Assembly: GCA_001769385.1 (NCBI GenBank)
Contig: MEPB01000068.1
Location: 101,435 to 165,434 of the forward strand
From: Bacteroidetes bacterium RIFCSPLOWO2_12_FULL_35_15
GTDB lineage: Bacteria; Bacteroidota; Bacteroidia; 2-12-FULL-35-15
DNA length: 64,000 nt
Direction: 5' to 3'
Every line of letters starts with the position of its first letter. Position 1 is the first letter of the stretch. Positions 1-8,991 of this stretch are shown here, in pieces. The notes under the pieces were generated by a model, which worked only from the letters and a program-made list of their open reading frames with translations, was not told the DNA's origin and made no database searches. A program made the position numbers and the translations under genes.

Positions 1-372
<372 letters not shown>

Positions 373-427
373 TTTTTTAGTATGAAAGAATGGTTAGCAG
401 ATTACTCTATAGATTAAAAAAAAAGAT

Positions 428-934
428 ATGACCACATTTATAGTAAGTACATTAATTAATCAACCGCTTGGTATTGTAACAAAAGCATTGGTGAATCCGG
501 AGAATTTTTCTTATTGGACCACTGATTTGGTAAAGTTTGAAGTAATGAAAGGAACACCAGGGGAAGTTGGTGCAATTAATCATTTGCATTATTTGCAAAA
601 AGGACGTTCCTATGTTATGGAAGATAAACTAATTTATTGTGAGCCCGGAAAAAAATATGTATCACAAGTTTCAGGGGATGCGCTAACTGCTATTGTAGAG
701 ACAGTGCTTCATCCCTTGGGAAATAAAACTGAAATGAAAGTAACATGGTCTGGAAAAGGGAAACTGTTTTTTTTGAAATTTTTGCTTCCATTACTACGCG
801 GAAAGCTTATAAAACAATCGAAAGCAGAATTAGGGTCTTTTAAAAAATTAGTAGAAACTAAAGGATATGATTTTAAAAACTATGACCATGTTTCTAATAA
901 AACAAGTTTAAAATTAGCTGACAAAATAAAATAA
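428..934 (+). CDS. SRPBCC-fold (START/Bet v1-like) protein
   Basis: A 168-aa soluble protein with the layout of the SRPBCC superfamily: an N-terminal strand, a short helix with the typical N-P-x-x-F-x-x-W pattern around residues 22-30, a run of strands, and a long C-terminal helix with a hydrophobic stretch (FFLKFLLPLLRGKL). Such proteins bind hydrophobic ligands or lipids. It lies 55 bp after the PLP enzyme and 5 bp before the GNAT gene, so it is probably in the same operon. A role in binding the lipid intermediate is inference; no catalytic residues can be assigned. Confidence 0.65.
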   Translation: MTTFIVSTLINQPLGIVTKALVNPENFSYWTTDLVKFEVMKGTPGEVGAINHLHYLQKGRSYVMEDKLIYCEPGKKYVSQVSGDALTAIVETVLHPLGNKTEMKVTWSGKGKLFFLKFLLPLLRGKLIKQSKAELGSFKKLVETKGYDFKNYDHVSNKTSLKLADKIK

Positions 935-939
935 ATTTC

Positions 940-2067
940 ATGATCCAGGTAAAAGAGGTTAAAACAAAAAAACAATTATCGGACTTTATTAAATTTCCTG
1001 ATATTCTTTATTATAACAATAAATACAGGGTGCCACAATTACATTCGTATGAGAAATCTATCTTGAAACCTTCTAATAATCCTGCATTTGAATTTTGTGA
1101 GGCAAAATATTGGCTGGCTTATGATAACGATAATATTGTTGGCAGGATCGCTGGTATCATCAATAAAAAGGCCAATGAGGTCTGGAACGAAAAAATTGCA
1201 CGGTTCGGCTGGATTGATTTTGTCAATAATAAAAATGTATCATATGCATTAATTAAAACAGTTGAAGATTGGGGCAAATTAAATGGAATGACAAAAATTC
1301 AAGGTCCGATGGGATTCACTGATATGGATCTGGAGGGAATGTTGGTGGAAGGTTTTGAGGAAGTAGGGACCCAAGCTGTGATCTACAACCATCCTTACTA
1401 TCCTGATCATTTGGAATTAAATGGGTATTCGAAAGATGCGGATTGGGTACAATTTGAGATAAAAGTACCTGATAAAGTACCTGACAAAGTAAAACGTGTT
1501 TCAGAGATTGTACAAAAGAAATATAATTTAAGACCATTAAAAGCAAAAAAGGCAAAAGACTTAATCCCTTATGCAAAAAAAATGTTTAACACGCTGAATA
1601 CATCATTTAAAGACCTTTATGGTTTTGTGCCGCTGAATGAAAAACAAAAAGATTTTTATATTAAGCAATATTTCTCAATGGTCAACCCAAAATTTGCCAG
1701 CTTTGTACTCGATAAAAATGATGATGTAGTCGGCTTTGGGATTTCTTTTGCTTCCCTTTCCGAAGCAATGATAAAGGCAAAAGGGAAATTATTTCCAACT
1801 GGATTTTATCATATTTTAAAAGCAATGCGTAAAAACGATAAAGTGGATATGCTTTTACAAGGAGTGAAACCGGAGTACAAGAACAAAGGAGTGCCCGCTA
1901 TTTTTTTTTCTGAAATGATGCAGGCCTATATTGATAGTGGTGTAAAAACAGCGGTTTCAAGTCACGCATTAGAAAATAATCAAAGTGCATTTTTAATGTT
2001 TAATGATTATGAATCCCGACAACATTTAAGACGAAGAAGCTACGCCAAACAATTAGATGCAAAATGA
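940..2067 (+). CDS. GNAT-fold N-acyltransferase, candidate bacterial ceramide synthase
   Basis: A 375-aa protein with features of the acyl-CoA N-acyltransferase (GNAT) fold: GRIAG near residue 68 and an acyl-CoA-binding-like segment (LLQGVKPEYKNKGVPAIFF) near residue 305, followed by SSHALENNQSAFLMFNDY, which resembles the alpha4 end of GNAT proteins. It is about twice the length of a simple GNAT enzyme, consistent with two fused GNAT-like halves. It ends 4 bp inside the reductase gene (ATGA overlap), so the two are translationally coupled. In Caulobacter, ceramide is made by Spt, a GNAT-like synthase (bCerS) and CerR; the context here is the same, so N-acylation of a sphingoid base is inferred. 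Confidence 0.55.
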   Translation: MIQVKEVKTKKQLSDFIKFPDILYYNNKYRVPQLHSYEKSILKPSNNPAFEFCEAKYWLAYDNDNIVGRIAGIINKKANEVWNEKIARFGWIDFVNNKNVSYALIKTVEDWGKLNGMTKIQGPMGFTDMDLEGMLVEGFEEVGTQAVIYNHPYYPDHLELNGYSKDADWVQFEIKVPDKVPDKVKRVSEIVQKKYNLRPLKAKKAKDLIPYAKKMFNTLNTSFKDLYGFVPLNEKQKDFYIKQYFSMVNPKFASFVLDKNDDVVGFGISFASLSEAMIKAKGKLFPTGFYHILKAMRKNDKVDMLLQGVKPEYKNKGVPAIFFSEMMQAYIDSGVKTAVSSHALENNQSAFLMFNDYESRQHLRRRSYAKQLDAK

Positions 2068-3059
2068 AAAAAGTACTTATAACAGGAGCAAGTGGATTCA
2101 TAGGAAGTTTTTTGGTAGAAGAAGCTTTAAAAAGAAATTATGAGGTTTATGCAAGTATCAGAAAAACAAGCAACACCGAATATCTTACTGATCCACGAAT
2201 AAAATTTATTGAACTTGATTTTTCTGATAAGGATTCATTAAGTAAAAAAATATTCGGATTGCCTTATTTTGATTATGTAATTCATAGTGCAGGACTTACA
2301 AAAGCTGTGCAAAAAAGCGACTACTTTTTAACTAATTTTCAGTACACAAAAAACATCATTAAGGTGTTGATAAGTCAAAAACGGATTCCCCAAAAATTTA
2401 TTTATATGAGTAGCCTTGCCGCCTATGGCCCTGGGGACCCGATTTTACTTCAAGAAATTAAATCATCCGACACACCAAATCCGGTTACTTCTTATGGAAA
2501 AAGTAAACTTGAATCCGAAAAATATTTATCTACATTGATTGATTTTCCATATGTGATCATAAGACCAACGGCTGTATATGGCCCAAGAGAAAAAGATCTG
2601 TACACCGTTTTTAAACTTATCAATAAAAATCTTGAACTATTTGTAGGTTCAAAAAAACAACATCTTTCATTTGTGTATGTAAAAGATCTTGTAAAAGTGG
2701 TGTTTCAGACAATGGAATCGAATATTGTAAATAAAGGATATTTTGTTTCGGATGGAAATGTGTATGATGGTGAGATACTGGGAAATATTATAAAGGAGCA
2801 GCTCAATAAAAAAACTATCCGGATAAAAGTTCCTGTTGAAATGGCCAGATGGATAGCAATGATCACAGAGGGAACAAAATATATAACCGGGAAACAACCC
2901 GTATTAAATCTTGAAAAGATAAAAGAGCTGGAATCTATAAATTGGAAATGCGATGTACAGCCACTTTTCGATGATTTTAATTTTAAACCGGAATATAATT
3001 TAAGCCAAGGCATAACTGAAACAATTCAGTGGTACAGGCAAGCAAACTGGTTAAAATAA
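2064..3059 (+). CDS. NAD-dependent epimerase/dehydratase family protein, candidate ceramide reductase
   Basis: A 331-aa extended short-chain dehydrogenase. The Rossmann dinucleotide motif TGASGFIG is at residues 7-14, the conserved serines at 116-117 (MSSLAAYG) and the catalytic Y144-x-x-x-K148 (SYGKSK). PTAVYGPRE after the catalytic pair is typical of the extended SDR class. It overlaps the upstream GNAT gene by 4 bp. In bacterial sphingolipid clusters an enzyme of this family (CerR) reduces the 3-keto group; that role is inferred from the neighbours, since other substrates (sugar nucleotides, 3-ketosteroids) share the motifs. Confidence 0.7.
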   Translation: MKKVLITGASGFIGSFLVEEALKRNYEVYASIRKTSNTEYLTDPRIKFIELDFSDKDSLSKKIFGLPYFDYVIHSAGLTKAVQKSDYFLTNFQYTKNIIKVLISQKRIPQKFIYMSSLAAYGPGDPILLQEIKSSDTPNPVTSYGKSKLESEKYLSTLIDFPYVIIRPTAVYGPREKDLYTVFKLINKNLELFVGSKKQHLSFVYVKDLVKVVFQTMESNIVNKGYFVSDGNVYDGEILGNIIKEQLNKKTIRIKVPVEMARWIAMITEGTKYITGKQPVLNLEKIKELESINWKCDVQPLFDDFNFKPEYNLSQGITETIQWYRQANWLK

Positions 3060-3142
3060 ATTTGCAATTATTTTTTTATGAATTCAATCAATTATTTTAA
3101 TATCTAAACTCATTAACCAAAGGAATCTAAATTGAATTCATT

Positions 3143-3625
3143 ATGAACACACCAGAAAATTTTGAAACAGGTTGTTGTCCACGGTTAAATGTTGATGCCT
3201 GGCAGGAAAAAGAAATTCATTTTGAAAATAAATTATTTCTTAAAGATCATGTAACCAGTATTTTTCATATTCCCTTGAATTTCGGAAAGGTCATGGAAAG
3301 AGACATGGCCATGATTGAGAAAGCACATGCTCAATCAAAGGAGCAGATTGTTCTTACAGATGAAAAATCTCCTTGGGGAGCGGATGTCTATATTGCGGTT
3401 GAAAAGGAAGTTCCAAAGGCAGAAATGAAAAAAATATCAGGTACTTTTTTAACCAAAGTATTTGAAGGACCTTATACTAAAATGGGTAAATATGTGGAGG
3501 AGATGGAGAGTTATGTGAAATCCAAAAATAAAGAAATAAAAAAACTGTATTTCTACTATGCCTATTGTCCAAGCTGTGCAAAAGCGTATGGAAAAAATTA
3601 TATCGTTATTCTTGCTAAAGTATAG
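3143..3625 (+). CDS. Conserved hypothetical protein with Cys-rich N and C termini
   Basis: A 160-aa protein. It begins with a Cys-Cys-Pro segment (FETGCCPRLN) and has CPSC near the C-terminus (YYAYCPSCAKAYGKN), with an alpha/beta body that resembles the GyrI/SOUL-like effector fold (strands around FEGPYTKMGKY). Bacteroidota homologues are often annotated loosely as 'hydrolase', for which I see no catalytic motif. The four cysteines could bind a metal. It stands alone on the plus strand after the lipid cluster, with 83 bp between. The function is unknown. Confidence 0.55.
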   Translation: MNTPENFETGCCPRLNVDAWQEKEIHFENKLFLKDHVTSIFHIPLNFGKVMERDMAMIEKAHAQSKEQIVLTDEKSPWGADVYIAVEKEVPKAEMKKISGTFLTKVFEGPYTKMGKYVEEMESYVKSKNKEIKKLYFYYAYCPSCAKAYGKNYIVILAKV

Positions 3626-3665
3626 TTCTTACAAGTTAGAGCAACTGAAGAATAAAGTAAAATAT

Positions 3666-5078
3666 CTAAAATATTTTACTTAATTCTTCAATCTCAGTTG
3701 TTTTTTCAATGATCTCTTTAATAACGCTATCACACATCAATGAAGTTTTTTTGAGGTGATAAAATATTTCAATATTTTTTGGGTCTTCCGGGTTTTCAAA
3801 ATTAATAAGCTCTATTAAACCTAGTATGGAAGCTATCGGTGCCCTTACATGATGTGAATGTAAAAATGCAATGTCGGAAAGCTTTTTAAAATGTTTTCTT
3901 TGTTGATTCTCAGCGTTTTTTCGTTCTGATATATCACGTATTATTCCGCAATAAAATTTTTCATTCCCGTTTTTCCAATGACTTAAAGATAGTTCTATTG
4001 GAAATTCTTTACCATTTTTTTTGAGTCCGAAAAGTTCCATTGTATTGTCTTTATCTGTATCCTGATTTGTTAAAACATGATTTTTAAAGCCCTCCTGATG
4101 AGCCTGTCTAAACTTTTCCGGCATAAGGATAGTAAGTGGTTTCCCATAAACCTCATTTTCTGTGTACCCGAATATTTTTTCTGCACAATGGTTCCAAAAA
4201 ATAATTTCTCCTTTTTCATTTGCCAGAACAATTGAATCTTTAGCGGATTTTACAACCGATTTAAATTTATTTTCCGTTTCAATTATTTCTTGTTGCGATT
4301 GTTTTCGTTCGGTGATATCCTGAATTGTACCCACCATTTTTATTGGATTGTCATTATTGTCGAATTCCAATTCGCCTATACCATGCACCCAAAGTTCTTC
4401 CTGTGTTTTTTGATTTATAATTTTATACTCCTTATCAAAGCGTTGTTTTTTGCCAATAACCTCTAATTCCAAATATTCAAGTAGCATTTTTTTATGTTCC
4501 GGATGAATAATGGATTGCCAACATTCAACGGTATAACTCTCTGGTGCCGTAAGTCCAAAAATTCTTTTCAATTCATCAGAACCTTTCCAGGTTCCTGATT
4601 TTAGATCTGTAATATAACTTCCTATTTTTGAAACGCGTTGTGATTCGTTAAGAAAATGTTGGCTTTTTTGTAATTCACGTTCCACCTGTTTGCGTTCACT
4701 GATGTTCTGAGCTGAAACATAAATGATGTCAACATCTTTATGATCTCCATGAGAAACATTCACGAACATATCAATTATTTTTCCCTCTTTACTTTTCCAT
4801 TCCCGCTCCCCGGTATTTCGTTGTTTGGTTTGGATCACCAGATCAATAAATGAATCAATTGATTCTTTGGAGTGATTTATAAAATCATAAAGGGTAAGGT
4901 TTTCTCCTTCTTCCGGTAGATAACCAAGTAGCTTGTAAAATGAAGGGTTTGCAAAAATAATTTTTTTTGTTTTTGCATCTAAGCAATAGATACATAAATG
5001 CGAGTCATTTACAAATTTTTCTATGCTTTGTTCATTAAGATTATATATTTTATTTTTCATGCGAAAAAATTTATTCAA
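3666..5078 (-). CDS. Multi-PAS sensor protein with histidine-kinase-like helix but no ATPase domain
   Basis: A 470-aa cytoplasmic protein without membrane segments. It contains three PAS/PAC modules (about residues 18-130, 140-258 and 265-385), each ending in an I-x-D-I-S/T-E-R-K connector. The C-terminal 75 residues look like a dimerisation helix with a candidate phospho-acceptor His in FLHSHHVRAPIASILGLIEL. The protein ends straight after this helix pair, so there is no HATPase_c domain with N or G boxes. It may form mixed dimers with a full kinase or act as a receiver of phosphate; this is inference. It lies 8 bp downstream of the HNH gene on the same strand. Confidence 0.75.
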   Translation of the reverse strand: MNKFFRMKNKIYNLNEQSIEKFVNDSHLCIYCLDAKTKKIIFANPSFYKLLGYLPEEGENLTLYDFINHSKESIDSFIDLVIQTKQRNTGEREWKSKEGKIIDMFVNVSHGDHKDVDIIYVSAQNISERKQVERELQKSQHFLNESQRVSKIGSYITDLKSGTWKGSDELKRIFGLTAPESYTVECWQSIIHPEHKKMLLEYLELEVIGKKQRFDKEYKIINQKTQEELWVHGIGELEFDNNDNPIKMVGTIQDITERKQSQQEIIETENKFKSVVKSAKDSIVLANEKGEIIFWNHCAEKIFGYTENEVYGKPLTILMPEKFRQAHQEGFKNHVLTNQDTDKDNTMELFGLKKNGKEFPIELSLSHWKNGNEKFYCGIIRDISERKNAENQQRKHFKKLSDIAFLHSHHVRAPIASILGLIELINFENPEDPKNIEIFYHLKKTSLMCDSVIKEIIEKTTEIEELSKIF

Positions 5079-5086
5079 AGCTATTG

Positions 5087-5476
5087 TTACAATTGTTTTT
5101 CTGTAAGTTCTTTTCGAGCTTTTAAATCATTCTGAATTATTATTTCAATTAATTGATTTCGATTTTCCATGCTGCTTAATAAACAGCTCCACGAAGGGTA
5201 ATTGTCTTTTTTGTGCTTGTTATTCTCCCATTGCAAAGGTTGCAAATTAGTAAGATCATCTGTTCCACCCAGGGATTTAGGTTTAATATGATCTATTTCC
5301 CAGGCCATTGATAATGAACCTTTCGTTACTCCATATAAATCTTTTTTTATCAGTGCTCCACACTTATCTTTTCTGATCATTTGTGGATCAAAGTCAGAAA
5401 CTATTTTACCTTTCTCCCAAGCTTTCTCAATTAGCTCAGGAGTAAATATTTTTTTATCTATTTGTCTATTTGTCAA
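5087..5476 (-). CDS. HNH endonuclease domain protein
   Basis: A 129-aa protein with an HNH core: W-E-I-D-H-I-K-P-K-S-L-G-G (the DH pair), then N-L-Q-P-L-Q-W-E-N-N-K-H-K-K-D (the central Asn and final His/Lys). There is a single CG pair (DKCGALI) upstream but no CxxC zinc pairs. Small stand-alone HNH proteins are common in Bacteroidota and their targets are mostly unknown. It overlaps the start of its partner DUF3606 gene by 11 bp, so both are likely translated from one mRNA. Confidence 0.7.
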   Translation of the reverse strand: MTNRQIDKKIFTPELIEKAWEKGKIVSDFDPQMIRKDKCGALIKKDLYGVTKGSLSMAWEIDHIKPKSLGGTDDLTNLQPLQWENNKHKKDNYPSWSCLLSSMENRNQLIEIIIQNDLKARKELTEKQL

Positions 5477-5657
5477 TGTTCTGTTTTTTTCGGTTTAAGT
5501 AAAGATAGGTGTCAACCAGTTTTGCAGCGTTCCCTATTGTTAATACAGCTTGTGTCAGGTCCTCTTCGGTGCAGCAAAGCAATTCACTCCAACATTTTAA
5601 TTCCTGTTTATTTAAAATGTCAATACGCCCATTATTGATATTTAATTGTTCCTGCAT
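5466..5657 (-). CDS. DUF3606-like small protein
   Basis: A 63-aa protein matching the pattern of the DUF3606 family: an I-D-I-L-N-K-Q-E-L-K-C-W start, then a turn (CCTEEDLTQAVLTIGNAAKLVDTYL) with the alternating helix typical of these small proteins. It is probably a small helical, possibly nucleic-acid-binding protein of unknown function. Its 3' end overlaps the HNH gene. The upstream region (5711-5772) carries a palindromic GGGGTAA repeat and is shared with the divergent gene at 5909. Confidence 0.6.
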   Translation of the reverse strand: MQEQLNINNGRIDILNKQELKCWSELLCCTEEDLTQAVLTIGNAAKLVDTYLYLNRKKQNIDK

Positions 5658-5710
5658 CTGTTCCGGATTTTATGGTATAAAATTATTTCATTAAAACTTA
5701 GTGGTCAAGA

Positions 5711-5772
5711 GTAAAATTACCCTTTTTGTTTAGGGGGTAATTTTACCCCTTTATGGGGGTAAAATTACCCCC
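5711..5772. repeat. Nested GGGGTAA/TTACCCC inverted repeats between divergent genes
   Basis: GGGGTAATTTTACCCC (about 5733-5749) is followed after TTTAT by GGGGGTAAAATTACCCCC (5755-5772). Each is a self-complementary hairpin and the two are reverse complements of each other. A third partial copy, GTAAAATTACCC, is at 5711-5722. No T-tract follows, so it does not look like an ordinary terminator. Confidence 0.75.
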
Positions 5773-5864
5773 TTAAAATTTTTATAAATTTTATTACATA
5801 TTGTAAATCAGCGCATTAATATTTTTTGATGTTTTAAAATACAGTCCGCTATTTTCTTCTTTAG

Positions 5865-5872
5865 TATATTTG
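5865..5872 (+). promoter_or_regulatory. Bacteroidota -7 box (TATATTTG)
   Basis: TATATTTG matches the TAnnTTTG -7 consensus of the Bacteroidota primary sigma factor, 36 bp before the ATG at 5909. It overlaps the alternative TTG start at 5870 and so argues against that longer reading. I see no clear -33 TTG at the right spacing. Confidence 0.5.
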
Positions 5873-5908
5873 AAAAAAATTATTGTTAAACAATTAAATA
5901 TAAAAATT

Positions 5909-6220
5909 ATGAGTTTTACAGGAGAAGAAAATCACGAGATTTCATTAGAACAAGCTTCTACATGGACAAAAGATTACAGGGATCTAGACCCTAGAGCCAC
6001 TAAAGGACACTTTTTTGGAAAAAATGCAATCCAGAGCATTTTAGATCAAACAGATTGTGTTGGAATCAGAATTTATTACGGTTTGGATGGTGATGGAGCA
6101 AAACAATTGATTATAGCCGGTGCAACAGCAAATGAAGATGATCTTTACGAAGGATTGCTGGCGGAAAGAAGTATGCCAACTCCTCCATTTGGAGGAGCAA
6201 ATAATCCTTTGAACAGCTAG
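5909..6220 (+). CDS. Hypothetical protein, about 103 aa
   Basis: A soluble 103-aa protein starting MSFTGEENHEI. The ATG at 5909 is preferred over an upstream TTG at 5870 because the latter lies in the probable -7 promoter box. The sequence has an alpha-beta layout with a conserved-looking GIRIYYGLDGDGAKQLIIAGA strand pair and a Pro/Gly-rich C-terminal tail (MPTPPFGGANNP). I do not recognise the family. It is a single-gene unit ending in a strong terminator at 6244-6270. Confidence 0.6.
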   Translation: MSFTGEENHEISLEQASTWTKDYRDLDPRATKGHFFGKNAIQSILDQTDCVGIRIYYGLDGDGAKQLIIAGATANEDDLYEGLLAERSMPTPPFGGANNPLNS

Positions 6221-6243
6221 GCCAAAGAAAAAATCTTAATTTT

Positions 6244-6270
6244 AAGACGGCTATTGCCGTCTTTTTTTTT
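6244..6270 (+). terminator. Rho-independent terminator
   Basis: AAGACGG, a 6-nt loop CTATTG, then CCGTCTT and a run of T: a 7-bp stem with a strong U-tract directly after the hypothetical gene ending at 6220. Confidence 0.85.
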
Positions 6271-6274
6271 ACAA

Positions 6275-6922
6275 ATGGATACTAAATTTTTAGATTGTTT
6301 CGGTTACATCTCAATTGCATTCTCAATAATTCCGTTATTGGTTGGATTTATTTGTATTAAAACAATTAAGAGCTATTTAGTTCCATTGTTTTTAATTGTC
6401 TTTATTTCTGCATGTGTTGAAATAATTAGTCGAATTATCGCAAATATTTATGAGAACAATTTTCCAATACTTCACATTTATACGGGCATAGAATTTTCGT
6501 TGATCTTTGTTTTTTATATGCTTTTTTATAAACAATATTATAAATTTAAAATTTTATATTTAATTCTTCCGGTGTTTTATGTGGTTACATACATCGATTA
6601 TAAAGTAAACGGACTAAATGAAATGGATAGCTTTTCGGTTACAGTTGAGTCCGCCTTTTTTATTATAACCTCCTTACTTTCTTTCTTCTTTATTATTCGG
6701 CATTTGATCTTTGAGAATATTTTAAATATGCCTTTTTTTTGGATAAATTCAGGGATCCTGATTTATTTTTCAGGTAATATTTTATTATTTATTTTTAGTA
6801 ATTCCTTTATCAAATCAGAAATAAAAACATTTTTAATATTATGGGCTATTATTCATTCTCTTTTAAATATTATTTATAATAGTTTAATTTGTATTGGTTT
6901 CTCGAAATCCCGCATAAAATGA
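6275..6922 (+). CDS. Multi-pass integral membrane protein
   Basis: A protein of about 215 aa, almost entirely hydrophobic, with six or seven predicted membrane helices (for example YISIAFSIIPLLVGFICI, LVPLFLIVFISACV, FFIITSLLSFFFIIRHLI, ILIYFSGNILLFIF). The ATG at 6275 is chosen because the longer frame would start inside the preceding terminator. The stop overlaps the ATG of the histidine kinase gene (ATGA), which indicates coupling. It may act as a membrane sensor for the adjacent NarL-type kinase; that is inference, and the family is not recognised. Confidence 0.7.
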   Translation: MDTKFLDCFGYISIAFSIIPLLVGFICIKTIKSYLVPLFLIVFISACVEIISRIIANIYENNFPILHIYTGIEFSLIFVFYMLFYKQYYKFKILYLILPVFYVVTYIDYKVNGLNEMDSFSVTVESAFFIITSLLSFFFIIRHLIFENILNMPFFWINSGILIYFSGNILLFIFSNSFIKSEIKTFLILWAIIHSLLNIIYNSLICIGFSKSRIK

Positions 6923-7719
6923 GTACAACGATATTATTAATTATAGGAACATTCGCAATTTTATTTTTAACCTTTTTTGTCATTTTTTTTGTTCTTATTC
7001 ACCAAAAAAGAATGTTTGAAAACAGGGCCTTGATAATAAATAAAGAAAATATACATCAGAAAAAATTAATAGATGCATCCATTGAAGTAGCGGAATTAGA
7101 GCGGGAAAAAATTGCCAAGGATATTCACGATGATGTAGGTTCTGTTTTGAATGTAATTAATTTACATTTAAACAGAATATCACGTAGCGTGGATGATAAA
7201 GTATTAATGAAAGAGTTGATTCATGAAAGCAAGGACTTGCTGGAATCGTCAATCGAAACTATTCGAGGAATATCAAGAGATCTGATGCCGCCAATTTTAA
7301 TTCGTTTGGGATACGAGAAAGGGATAGCTGAATTGTGCCGCCAGATAAAATTTTCAAATGCAATTGAAACAACCTTCATAACATCCGCACAGGAATTTGC
7401 TATCTCCAAAAGAGTTGAATTGCAATTGTACAGAATAGTACAGGAAGTCGTAAATAATATTATCAAACACGCTAAAGCATCTGAGATAAAGATAACATTG
7501 CAAAGCAGTCCTTCCGTTTTTACAACAGAAATATTTCATGATGGAAAAGGTATCAGTTCAGAAATGATCAACCAATTATCAGAAGGAAAGGGTGGAGTGG
7601 GACTAAGAAGCATTCAGAGCCGAGCGCAAATGATAAGTGCTACTGTTCAATATGTTACCATTAGTGAAAAGAGATCTTTAATTATTATAGAAGTTCCAAC
7701 GTATGAAATTACCAATTAA
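6919..7719 (+). CDS. NarL-type sensor histidine kinase (HisKA_3)
   Basis: A 266-aa kinase. One N-terminal membrane helix (about residues 4-28) is followed by a short coiled linker, a HisKA_3 H-box with the phospho-acceptor His at about residue 70 (EREKIAKDIHDDVGSVLN) and a HATPase_c domain (VVNNIIKHAKA N-box; DGKGIS and GKGGVGLRSIQSRA G-boxes). It has no extracellular sensor of its own, so the upstream multi-pass protein is the likely input. The ATG at 6919 overlaps the upstream stop and the end overlaps the response regulator by 17 bp. Confidence 0.9.
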   Translation: MSTTILLIIGTFAILFLTFFVIFFVLIHQKRMFENRALIINKENIHQKKLIDASIEVAELEREKIAKDIHDDVGSVLNVINLHLNRISRSVDDKVLMKELIHESKDLLESSIETIRGISRDLMPPILIRLGYEKGIAELCRQIKFSNAIETTFITSAQEFAISKRVELQLYRIVQEVVNNIIKHAKASEIKITLQSSPSVFTTEIFHDGKGISSEMINQLSEGKGGVGLRSIQSRAQMISATVQYVTISEKRSLIIIEVPTYEITN

Positions 7720-8353
7720 ACTAGCAGTGGTGGATGATCACGACCTTTTTAGAAAAGGACTGATTGCTTTACTAAAAGATTTTCCGGAATTAGAAGTTGT
7801 GATGGAAGCTTCGAACGGTGAAGAGCTACTCGAGCAGCTAAAAAAGAAACGGGTAGATGTGATTCTAATGGATATACAAATGCCAAAAATGGATGGTATT
7901 GAAGCTACTGAGCGATTGCAAAATAAATATGCAAACACTAAAATAATAATATTAACGATGCATAATGAGGAAGGCTTCATACATCACCTCATAAGTAAAG
8001 GGGCGCATGGTTTTCTTTTAAAGAATCAAGATATAGAAATAGTTGTTGATGCCATTTATGGAGTGCTGGAAAATGGATATTTTTTTAACGATCGGGTTTC
8101 AAGAGCAATGGTAAAAGGACTTGTTGAGAGTAATAAAATTCGTCCTGAATTTAATGAAGTAAGTTTAACAGAGCGGGAAATTGAAATTATTCGTTTGATC
8201 AGTAAAGAACTTACGAATAGGGAGATCGCAGAAAAGCTTATGCTAAGCGTCAGAACTGTTGACGGATATAAGGAAAAAATATTCGAAAAAACAAAAACAA
8301 AAAACTCTATTGGAATTGTAATGTATGCAGTTAGGCACAATTTGCTGGGATAA
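7703..8353 (+). CDS. NarL/LuxR-family response regulator
   Basis: A 216-aa two-domain regulator. The receiver domain has the acidic pair D11-D12 and the phospho-acceptor D57 (VILMDIQMPKMDG), with K in the LLKNQD loop. The C-terminal LuxR-type HTH (residues about 150-212) reads LTEREIEIIRLISKELTNREIAEKLMLSVRTVDGYKEKIFEK. It overlaps the kinase gene by 17 bp, forming a sensor-kinase-regulator unit. Target genes cannot be told from the sequence. Confidence 0.95.
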   Translation: MKLPIKLAVVDDHDLFRKGLIALLKDFPELEVVMEASNGEELLEQLKKKRVDVILMDIQMPKMDGIEATERLQNKYANTKIIILTMHNEEGFIHHLISKGAHGFLLKNQDIEIVVDAIYGVLENGYFFNDRVSRAMVKGLVESNKIRPEFNEVSLTEREIEIIRLISKELTNREIAEKLMLSVRTVDGYKEKIFEKTKTKNSIGIVMYAVRHNLLG

Positions 8354-8668
8354 AATAAGTTCCTTACAAATTGTTTAAATTTATTTACAACCTGTCTTTT
8401 CGCATCAACCATTCTGTCTTTGATGGGGTACCGATTTCCACATATACTTCTCATTCAACTATTCAGCTATTCAAATATTGATATAGGTCATTATTCTATT
8501 TGATGATTGTCATTTTAGACTGCTCCTTTTCATTACAATTTTGTTTTCTAATATCAATTGAAATATAAAATTGTCCAATCATCCTCTCCTTTTTTCAAGG
8601 AGAGGGTTTGGCTGAGGTTTTAAAAATGGACTATTTGATATTTCAATCGATTTCTAAATGAAAAAAGC
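8354..8668. other. Intergenic region holding a palindromic repeat element
   Basis: There is no gene in these 315 bp. It separates the two-component operon from the metal operon and contains the MITE-like element at 8553-8651. I see no clear TAnnTTTG box for the ArsR gene outside the repeat. Confidence 0.6.
8553..8651 (+). repeat. MITE-like element, about 100 bp, copy 1
   Basis: The ends ATCAATTGAAATAT... and ...ATATTTCAATCGAT form roughly 25-bp terminal inverted repeats with about three mismatches. They flank a CTCTCC...GGAGAG hairpin core. A second copy in the opposite orientation is at 30402-30502, with strong identity over the whole length. No ORF is inside. The size and inverted ends suggest a non-autonomous transposable or palindromic repeat. 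Confidence 0.7.
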
Positions 8669-8974
8669 ATGAAAAATTATATTGCTAAAAGCAGATACGA
8701 TGTCATTGAATTGGCAGAAATGATAAAATCAATCGCTCATCCCGAACGATTACAAATTTTAAATTTTATGTGTAATTGCGGGAGTGATAAATTGAGTGTA
8801 AAAAACATTTATGAAACTTTGAAAATGGAACAACCAATTGTATCAAGGCATCTTGGCATAATGAAGAGAGCCGGTTTGTTGAAGAAAGAAGTGGATGGCA
8901 GAAGTACCTATTACCATCTTAATTTAGAAAATCCTGCTTGCTCCTACGCTCGAGAATGTTTGCTAAATAATTAA
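8669..8974 (+). CDS. ArsR/SmtB-family metalloregulator
   Basis: A 101-aa winged-helix repressor. IKSIAHPERLQILNFM (residues about 19-34) and the recognition helix region MEQPIVSRHLGIMKRAGLLKKEVDGRSTYYHL are characteristic of ArsR/SmtB. Cysteines near residues 35-37 (MCNCG) and in the C-terminal helix (ACSYAREC) are possible Cu(I)/Ag(I) or other thiophilic metal ligands. It starts the metal-efflux operon, 17 bp before cusA, so autoregulation by metal-released repression is likely by analogy. Confidence 0.85.
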   Translation: MKNYIAKSRYDVIELAEMIKSIAHPERLQILNFMCNCGSDKLSVKNIYETLKMEQPIVSRHLGIMKRAGLLKKEVDGRSTYYHLNLENPACSYARECLLNN

Positions 8975-8991
8975 TATTTTATTAGAGGAAG

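Noticed and set aside
5870..5908. TTG start extending the hypothetical gene upstream
   Set aside because: The codon overlaps the TATATTTG -7 box; the ATG at 5909 fits transcription start better.
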